Assembly (NCBI GenBank): GCA_930633495.1
Contig: CAKNFJ010000001.1
Location: 4,115,001-4,179,000 of the forward strand
Direction of reading: 5' to 3'
Origin: Hyphomicrobiales bacterium
GTDB taxonomy: Bacteria > Pseudomonadota > Alphaproteobacteria > Rhizobiales > Beijerinckiaceae
Length of the DNA: 64,000 bases
Position 1 is the first letter of the stretch. Each line of letters begins with the position of its first letter. The notes beneath the pieces are model-generated. The model was given only the letters and a program-made list of their open reading frames with translations, was not told where the DNA came from and made no database searches. Made by a program: the position numbers and the translations under genes. This document shows positions 56,421-64,000 of the stretch, one piece after another.

Positions 56421-57590
56421 TCAGCTGGCCAGCCGCTTCATCGCTCCGTCGCGGCCACCCACGAGGATGTTCTGGTCGACATCCTTGATGTCACGCAGGC
56501 CGCAGAGCGCCATGGTGGTGTCGAGCTCCTTGCGGATGATGTCGAGCGCGGCGGTGACGCCCTGCTCGCCCATCGCGCCCAGCCCATAGAGGAAGGCGCG
56601 GCCGATGAAGGTGCCGTTGGCGCCGAGCGCGACCGCCTTCAGCACGTCCTGGCCCGAGCGGATGCCGCCGTCGAACAGCACCTCGATGCGATTGCCGACC
56701 TGCTCGACGATGCCGGGCAGGGCCTCGATCGAGGAGAGCGCGCCGTCGAGCTGGCGGCCGCCATGGTTGGAGACGATCAGCGCGTCGGCGCCGCTTTTCG
56801 CAGCTATCTCAGCATCTTCGGGATCGAGGATGCCTTTCAGAATCAACTTGCCGCCCCATTGGTCCTTGATCCACTGCACGTCGTCCCAGTTCAGCTTCGG
56901 ATCGAACTGGCTGGCGGTCCAGGACGAGAGCGACGACATGTCGGCGACGCCGGTGACGTGGCCGACGATGTTGCCGAACTGCCGGCGCGGCGTGTCCAGC
57001 ATCTTCAGGCACCAGCGCGGCTTGAAGGCGAGGTTGATCAGGTTGGCGATGGTCGGCTTCGGCGGGGCGGAGAGGCCGTTGCGGATGTCCTTGTGGCGCT
57101 GGCCGAGGATCTGCAGGTCGAGCGTCAACACCAGCGCCGAGCAGCCGGCCTTCTTGGCCCGCTGGATCAGCCGGGAAATGAAGTCACGGTCCTTCATCAC
57201 ATAGAGCTGGAACCAGAACGGAGCCTGGGTGTGGTTCGCCACGTCCTCGATCGAGCAGATGCTCATGGTGGAGAGCGTGAAGGGCACGCCGGCCTTGGCG
57301 GCGGCCTTGGCGGCGAGGATTTCGCCATCGGCGTGCTGCATGCCGGTGAGGCCGGTGGGGGCGAGCGCGACCGGCATCGTGACCGGCTGGCCGATCATCT
57401 CGGAGGCGAGCGAGCGGTTGGTCATGTCGACGGCGACGCGCTGGCGCAGCTTGATCTTGGCGAAATCGGTTTCGTTGGCGCGATAGGTGCCCTCGGTCCA
57501 GGCGCCGGAATCGGCGTAGTCGTAGAACATGCGCGGCACGCGGCGCTTGGCCAGAAGGCGCAGGTCTTCGATGGTCAGGGGCTGGGCCAT
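56421..57590 (-). CDS. FMN-dependent alpha-hydroxy acid dehydrogenase (LldD-like)
   Basis: A 389-residue TIM-barrel flavoenzyme that oxidises L-lactate or another 2-hydroxy acid. FMN and substrate residues are visible in MPVALAPTGLTGMQHADGE, WFQLYVMKDRDF and the catalytic base in IVSNHGGRQLDGALSS. The end VLFDGGIRSGQDVLKAVALG binds the FMN phosphate. The length and start (IEDLRLLAKRRVPRMFYDY) fit L-lactate dehydrogenase LldD. Glycolate or mandelate as substrate cannot be excluded. Confidence 0.9.
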   Translation of the reverse strand: MAQPLTIEDLRLLAKRRVPRMFYDYADSGAWTEGTYRANETDFAKIKLRQRVAVDMTNRSLASEMIGQPVTMPVALAPTGLTGMQHADGEILAAKAAAKAGVPFTLSTMSICSIEDVANHTQAPFWFQLYVMKDRDFISRLIQRAKKAGCSALVLTLDLQILGQRHKDIRNGLSAPPKPTIANLINLAFKPRWCLKMLDTPRRQFGNIVGHVTGVADMSSLSSWTASQFDPKLNWDDVQWIKDQWGGKLILKGILDPEDAEIAAKSGADALIVSNHGGRQLDGALSSIEALPGIVEQVGNRIEVLFDGGIRSGQDVLKAVALGANGTFIGRAFLYGLGAMGEQGVTAALDIIRKELDTTMALCGLRDIKDVDQNILVGGRDGAMKRLAS

Positions 57591-57684
57591 GTCTCGTCTC
57601 GCCGTTCGCTTCCCGTCGGTCCTTCGGGGTGACTCGCACGACGGACGGCGCCGCGCAACCTCCCGAGCCGCAGGGGGGCTTCGG

Positions 57685-58308
57685 TCAGGAGATCGCCATG
57701 TAGCGGCCGGGCTTGTGGTTCATGCCCAGGATGGCGTTGAGGACGAGCGTGCCGACGAGCGAGAGCGCGACCTTGTCCGGTGGCAGCACGAAGAGGGCGG
57801 CGGCGAAGATCGCCGCGTCGATGCCGAGCTGGACCCAGCCGGCGCGCACGCCATGCCGTTCCTGCAGGTAGAGCGCGAGGATGTTGACCCCGCCGATCGC
57901 CGTGCGGTGGCGCGCCAGCGCCAGTAGGCCGAGGCCCATCGCGACGCCGCCGGCGATGGCGGCGTAGAGCGGCGCCACCGCCTCGATACGGAACCAGCCC
58001 GGCGTCGCCCAGACGAAGAACGAGATGAGGCCGACGGCGGCGAAGGTGCGCAGGGTGAAGGGGAGGCCCATTCGCCGGAAGGCGAGCCAGTAGAACGGCA
58101 GGTTGATGACGAAGAAGAGCAGGCTGAAATCGCTTCCCGTGGCGAATTGCAGCAGCAGGGCGAGCCCGGCCGCGCCTCCGGTCAGCACCGTCGCCTTGGC
58201 GAAGAGGACAATGCCGAAGCTGATCATCAGCGTGCCCAGCGGCAGGGCGAGCAGGTCTTCATAGAGGCGGTGTTGCTGGGGCATCGGGGCACTGGCGGTC
58301 TGCGACAT
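57685..58308 (-). CDS. YitT family membrane protein
   Basis: A 207-residue inner-membrane protein with about six helices. The DUF161/YitT pattern is clear: LGTLMISFGIVLFAKATVLT, GGAAGLALLLQFATG, LPFYWLAFRRMGLPFTLRTF and IGGVNILALYLQERHGVRAG. The function of the family is unknown, though a transport role is suspected. ATG 58308 has AGGGCT seven bases upstream. The upstream frame to 58470 is not part of the family. Confidence 0.87.
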   Translation of the reverse strand: MSQTASAPMPQQHRLYEDLLALPLGTLMISFGIVLFAKATVLTGGAAGLALLLQFATGSDFSLLFFVINLPFYWLAFRRMGLPFTLRTFAAVGLISFFVWATPGWFRIEAVAPLYAAIAGGVAMGLGLLALARHRTAIGGVNILALYLQERHGVRAGWVQLGIDAAIFAAALFVLPPDKVALSLVGTLVLNAILGMNHKPGRYMAIS

Positions 58309-58713
58309 GGCGAGCCCTGTATCGGCTGGAGGCTGCGTGCGCCAGAGGCCATGCAATGGCCGAGCCAGCCGGGACGCCTCCGGCGGTGCGGATCGAAGGG
58401 TTTCGTCAAGGTGATGACCTTGGCCGGTGAGGCGAGGGAAGCCCGTTGCAAGCACACTTTGACCGCACAAGGCGCCCCTGACGAACGGGCCGCCATGTCG
58501 TCGGTGCGGGCGAGGCGGGGATCTGTCTGGAGGCCTCTTCGCATGCTGCCGTGAAGGTTCTGGTCATACTGGCAAAGTCTTGACCGTGCAGGTGAGTCGC
58601 TTGCCTGTCCTTTGGTCTCGACAAGGACCAGTTTTCGGTCAATCCTCCCGTTGCCGGCATAGGGGCCATGCGCTCAGTGCCGGTGAGACGCTTTGGCTTC
58701 GAGGGATGTGGCG
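58309..58713. other. intergenic region between divergent yitT-like and csp genes
   Basis: The 405 bases hold no supported gene. They must contain the promoters of both divergent genes, and cold-shock genes usually have long 5' leaders, so part of the region is probably the csp leader. I find no clear stem-loop or promoter pair by eye. Confidence 0.4.
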
Positions 58714-58917
58714 ATGGCGACCGGGACCGTCAAATGGTTCAACACTGAGAAGGGGTTCGGCTTCATTCAACCGGCAGAGGGCGGCAAGGATGTGTTCGTT
58801 CACATCACGGCCGTGAAGGAAGCCGGCATGATGACGCTGACGGAAGGACAGAAGGTTTCGTTCGAGCTGAAGACCGAACGCGGCAAGACCGCCGCGGGCG
58901 ATCTGAAAGTCCTCTGA
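58714..58917 (+). CDS. cold-shock domain protein
   Basis: A 67-residue single cold-shock domain that binds single-stranded RNA or DNA. Both nucleic-acid motifs are present (KGFGFIQP as RNP1 and DVFVHI as RNP2) after the typical start [12 protein letters not shown]. Such proteins melt RNA structure in the cold or during growth change. ATG 58714 with AGGGA upstream is the family start; a TTG at 58693 would add seven residues without support. Confidence 0.95.
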   Translation: MATGTVKWFNTEKGFGFIQPAEGGKDVFVHITAVKEAGMMTLTEGQKVSFELKTERGKTAAGDLKVL

Positions 58918-59372
58918 GACTATTCTGCTTCCGCAGGGTTCGCCCGCTGCCCAGGCGGCGGGGCGGTGGCGAACACGCGCTGAAACGGAAGGCCGGATCG
59001 GCATTTCTGCCGCCTGTCCGGGTCGAAGCTTTTTTGATCTGAGACGATGTGCCGGAAGCCCCATTCCGGCCCTCGATGCTTTGTGAAGCTCCCGGTTGGA
59101 TGACTTGCGTGCAGGACGCCGTTGCCTCTACGCGTCGCCGGCACTTTCAATGACGGCATAGGCCGGCGAGAGACCCTCCTCCGTTTCGGTTTTGCCGAGC
59201 CACCTTCTCCCGCGTCGAATTCGGCCGTTGCAGACCTCAACTGCAAAAGCTGCACATTTCGGGCGTGTCCTATGAGCTGTGGGAGAAGGGCAGTGCTGCG
59301 TGCGCTGGCCGAGCCCTGCTTTCCAGTCCGTCCTGTTTTCCGCACGATAATCCGCTTGCACGAACGGGTCGT
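58918..59372. other. intergenic region before the SahR-like gene
   Basis: About 455 bases without a supported gene. A small frame at 59122-59376 (84 codons) encodes a cysteine- and arginine-containing peptide without ribosome site or recognisable motif, and I leave it out. The region has normal base composition. No RNA structure is evident. Confidence 0.4.
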
Positions 59373-59393
59373 TTGACATAAAGATATCTTTAT
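59373..59393. promoter_or_regulatory. TTGACA and perfect 16-base palindrome, probable SahR operator
   Basis: ATAAAGATATCTTTAT at 59378-59393 is a perfect palindrome, 33 bases before the start of the ArsR-type gene. It overlaps the last base of a TTGACA (59373-59378), so a bound dimer would block a sigma-70 promoter. ArsR-family SahR regulators in proteobacteria control methionine-cycle genes from such AT-rich palindromes, as I recall. The AT-rich block stands out in GC-rich DNA. Confidence 0.75.
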
Positions 59394-59425
59394 ATCTTTT
59401 TCTTGCGGCGAGGGAGTGCGACCGC

Positions 59426-60439
59426 GTGCGGCAGCCGACAGCATTGTCTTCCGATGTGCTCCTTGCCGGTCTGCGGGCTGCGGGGGAGGAGACGCGCCTG
59501 CGCATCCTGGCTCTGCTTTCGGAAGGTGAGCTCTCGGTCTCTGACCTCACCGACATCCTCGGTCAGTCCCAGCCGCGCATCTCGCGCCATCTCAAGCTGC
59601 TGGCGGAAGCCGGGCTGGTCCGGCGCTCGCGTGAGGGCGCCTGGGCCTTCTTCCGGCTGGACGAGACCGGGCCGGGCGGCGCCTTTGCCGCATCGCTCGC
59701 CGCCTGGCTAGACCGCGCCGACCCGGTGCTCGCAGCCGATCGCGAGCGGCTGGCGGCTGTGCGGGCCAATCGCGCCGAGGCGGCGCAGAGCTATTTCGCC
59801 AGCGTCGCCCGCGATTGGGATCGCCTGCGCGGCCTGCATGTGCCCGACCATGCCGTCGAGGCGGCGGTCGAGGCCGCGGTCGGGGAGGGCTCGCCCGGCG
59901 CGATGCTCGATCTCGGCACCGGCACGGGCCGGATGCTGGAGCGGATCGCGCCGAAATTCGGCCGCGCCGTCGGCGTCGACGCCAACCATGCGATGCTGGC
60001 GGTGGCGCGCGCCAATCTGGAGCGGGCGGGGCTGTCGCGCGTCGAGCTTCGGCAGGGCGACATCTATGCGCTGCCCTTCGCGCGTGGCTCCTTCGATCTC
60101 GTCATCGTTCATCAGGTGCTGCATTTCCTCGACGATCCCGGCCGGGCGGTGCGCGAGGCTGCGGCGATGCTGGCGCCGGGCGGACGGCTGATCGTCGTCG
60201 ATTTCGCGCCGCACGAGATGGAGTTCCTGCGGACCGAGCATGCGCATCGCCGGCTCGGCTTCTCACGTCAGCAGATCGCCGGCTGGTTCGCGGAGGCGGG
60301 TCTCGCCTGCGACCTGTCGCAGGAAGTCACCCTGGCCGATGGCGGTTCCGGACAGCTTCCGGTCATGCTCTGGCGCGGGCGAGACCGGCGCGTCCAGTCC
60401 GATCCGCCGGTGCGCCACATCAATCTCGAGGTTGCGTGA
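59426..60439 (+). CDS. ArsR-type regulator fused to methyltransferase domain (SahR-like)
   Basis: A 337-residue protein. Residues about 10-90 form an ArsR winged helix (EETRLRILALLSEGELSVSD, SQPRISRHLKLLAEAGLVRR), and residues about 140-310 a class I SAM-binding domain (MLDLGTGTGRMLERIAPKFG, VGVDANHAMLAVARANL). This fusion, placed in front of metF and metH, matches SahR, which senses S-adenosylhomocysteine and relieves repression of the methyl cycle. It starts at GTG with GGGAG upstream. Its stop overlaps the metF start by one base. Confidence 0.87.
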   Translation: MRQPTALSSDVLLAGLRAAGEETRLRILALLSEGELSVSDLTDILGQSQPRISRHLKLLAEAGLVRRSREGAWAFFRLDETGPGGAFAASLAAWLDRADPVLAADRERLAAVRANRAEAAQSYFASVARDWDRLRGLHVPDHAVEAAVEAAVGEGSPGAMLDLGTGTGRMLERIAPKFGRAVGVDANHAMLAVARANLERAGLSRVELRQGDIYALPFARGSFDLVIVHQVLHFLDDPGRAVREAAAMLAPGGRLIVVDFAPHEMEFLRTEHAHRRLGFSRQQIAGWFAEAGLACDLSQEVTLADGGSGQLPVMLWRGRDRRVQSDPPVRHINLEVA

Positions 60440-61350
60440 TGAATGCCTTTCGCCCCAGCCGGCACGGTTCGCGCCGTCCCCGCGTCTCCTTCGAGTTCTT
60501 CCCGCCGAAGACCGAGGAGATGGAAGTCTCGCTCTGGGAAAGCGTACGCCGGCTCGAGCCGCTTGGCCCCAGCTTCGTCTCGGTGACCTATGGCGCAGGC
60601 GGCTCGACCCGTGAGCGCACCCACGCCACCGTCAAGCGCATGGTCGAGGAGACCGCGCTGAAGCCGGCCGCCCATCTCACCTGTGTCTCGGCCTCGAAGG
60701 CCGAGGTCGACGAGGTCATCCGTTCCTATTGGGAGGCCGGGGTACGCCATGTCGTGGCGCTGCGCGGCGATCCGGCCGGCGGCCTCGGCACGGCCTATGA
60801 GCCGCACCCGGAGGGCTATCACCAGACCTCCGATCTCGTCGCGGGCCTGAAGCGGATCGGCGATTTCGAGGTCACGGTCTCGGCCTATCCGGAGAAGCAT
60901 CCGGAAGCGGCCTCGCTCGATGCCGATATCGATGCGCTCAAGAAGAAGGTCGATGCCGGCGCAACGCGGGCGATCACCCAGTTCTTCTTCGATAACGACG
61001 TCTATTTCCGCTATCTCGACAAGGTGCGCGCGCGCGGCATCGAGATTCCGATCCTGCCGGGCATCGTTCCCGTCCAGAACTTCAAGCAGACCGCCAATTT
61101 CGCCCGCAAGACCGGCGCGAGCGTGCCCCAATGGCTGGCCGACCGCTTCGAGGGATTGGAAGACGATGTGGCGACGCGGCGTCTGGTTGCCGCCGCCGTC
61201 TGCGCCGAGCAGGTTCTGGATCTGATCGATCGCGGCGCGACCGACCTGCATTTCTACACGATGAACAAGGCCGACCTCGTCTATGCCATCTGCCATCTCG
61301 TCGGCCTGAAGCCCGAGAAGCCGGCGGCGCAGGCCGTGGCGGCGGAGTAA
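60439..61350 (+). CDS. metF: 5,10-methylenetetrahydrofolate reductase
   Basis: A 303-residue FAD-dependent TIM-barrel enzyme. It reduces methylenetetrahydrofolate to 5-methyltetrahydrofolate, the methyl donor of MetH. Landmarks are RVSFEFFPPKTEEME, SVTYGAGGSTRERT, VALRGDPAGG and ITQFFFDNDVYFRYLD. The ATG shares a base with the regulator's stop (TGATG). It is followed by a repeat and metH, so regulator, metF and metH probably form one unit. Confidence 0.95.
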   Translation: MNAFRPSRHGSRRPRVSFEFFPPKTEEMEVSLWESVRRLEPLGPSFVSVTYGAGGSTRERTHATVKRMVEETALKPAAHLTCVSASKAEVDEVIRSYWEAGVRHVVALRGDPAGGLGTAYEPHPEGYHQTSDLVAGLKRIGDFEVTVSAYPEKHPEAASLDADIDALKKKVDAGATRAITQFFFDNDVYFRYLDKVRARGIEIPILPGIVPVQNFKQTANFARKTGASVPQWLADRFEGLEDDVATRRLVAAAVCAEQVLDLIDRGATDLHFYTMNKADLVYAICHLVGLKPEKPAAQAVAAE

Positions 61351-61353
61351 TGG

Positions 61354-61441
61354 CGTCATTGCGAGCGTAGCGAAGCAATCCGGGAGACGTAGAGCTCAGC
61401 GGCCCCTGGATTGCCTCATCGCTTCGCTCCTCGCAATGACG
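61354..61441. repeat. intergenic inverted repeat, GTCAT/ATGAC-capped
   Basis: The outer arms cgtcattgcgag (61354-61365) and ctcgcaatgacg (61430-61441) are perfect complements. Inner arms gcgaagcaatcc and ggattgc...gcttcgc pair next. It fills the gap between metF and metH. A strong hairpin here could reduce read-through or shape relative expression of metF and metH. Confidence 0.75.
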
Positions 61442-61476
61442 GCGATGACTGAGCATCACTTGGCGAAAGCGTAACG

Positions 61477-64000
<2,524 letters not shown>

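Noticed and set aside
59122..59376. 84-codon plus-strand frame before the SahR-like gene
   Set aside because: No ribosome site or known motif, and it ends inside the operator region.
61351..61476. Possible SAM or SAH riboswitch before metH
   Set aside because: The gap is filled by a simple inverted repeat of the GTCAT/ATGAC type and shows no riboswitch core.

Overview
The window is GC-rich chromosomal DNA of an alphaproteobacterium. The order carA / yqeY / dnaG / rpoD, a chemotaxis operon with cheD and two cheY genes but no cheZ, a DnaG that lacks zinc-finger ligands, and an ArsR-methyltransferase regulator in front of metF-metH all fit the Hyphomicrobiales. A Bosea-like organism is my best guess, but it is inference and no species-level marker is present.

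Layout. 1-9.4 kb: scattered metabolic and membrane genes (SAM methyltransferases, GtrA, cyclopropane fatty acid synthase, a DMT exporter with a divergent LysR regulator, truncated globin, a TyrA-like dehydrogenase, NIPSNAP). 9.4-16.2 kb: carA, yqeY, a vapBC toxin-antitoxin pair, dnaG and rpoD with a strong terminator. 16.2-24.3 kb: a DUF4160/DUF2442 pair, LysE exporter, YjbQ, small secreted or membrane proteins, HlyU-like regulator, MFS transporter, VOC protein, thioesterase and a large transmembrane chemoreceptor. A tRNA with anticodon CAT follows at 24.35 kb. 24.5-30.1 kb: a minus-strand unit for uptake and PLP-dependent breakdown of an amino acid. 30.2-33.9 kb: ankyrin-TPR protein, Fsr-like MFS exporter and a Tat-exported superoxide dismutase.

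34.1-44.7 kb is one long chemotaxis operon: soluble receptor, atypical receiver, STAS protein, CheY, CheA, CheW, membrane receptor, CheR, CheD, CheB, CheY, terminator. Several junctions overlap by one to four bases, so translation is probably coupled. 44.7-52.3 kb: Tat-exported glutathione peroxidase, Mog, a FliK / FlhB-tail / acetyltransferase operon, aldo-keto reductase, and small secreted and membrane proteins. 52.4-55.5 kb: ettA, followed by an AT-rich foreign gene and then a second copy of the end of ettA with its terminator. 55.6-59 kb: lectin-like secreted protein, FMN alpha-hydroxyacid dehydrogenase, YitT protein, cold-shock protein. 59.4-64 kb: a SahR-like regulator with a perfect palindromic operator, metF, and metH cut by the window end.

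The most notable feature is the insertion at the 3' end of ettA: a single AT-rich gene for a secreted or membrane coiled-coil protein, flanked by two diverged copies of the last ~80 bases of ettA, the arrangement expected for an element that integrates into a gene's 3' end and rebuilds that end. No recombinase is present in it. A second pattern is a set of five intergenic inverted repeats that all begin with GTCAT and end with ATGAC; in at least two of them the arms are themselves palindromes that differ by compensating changes.
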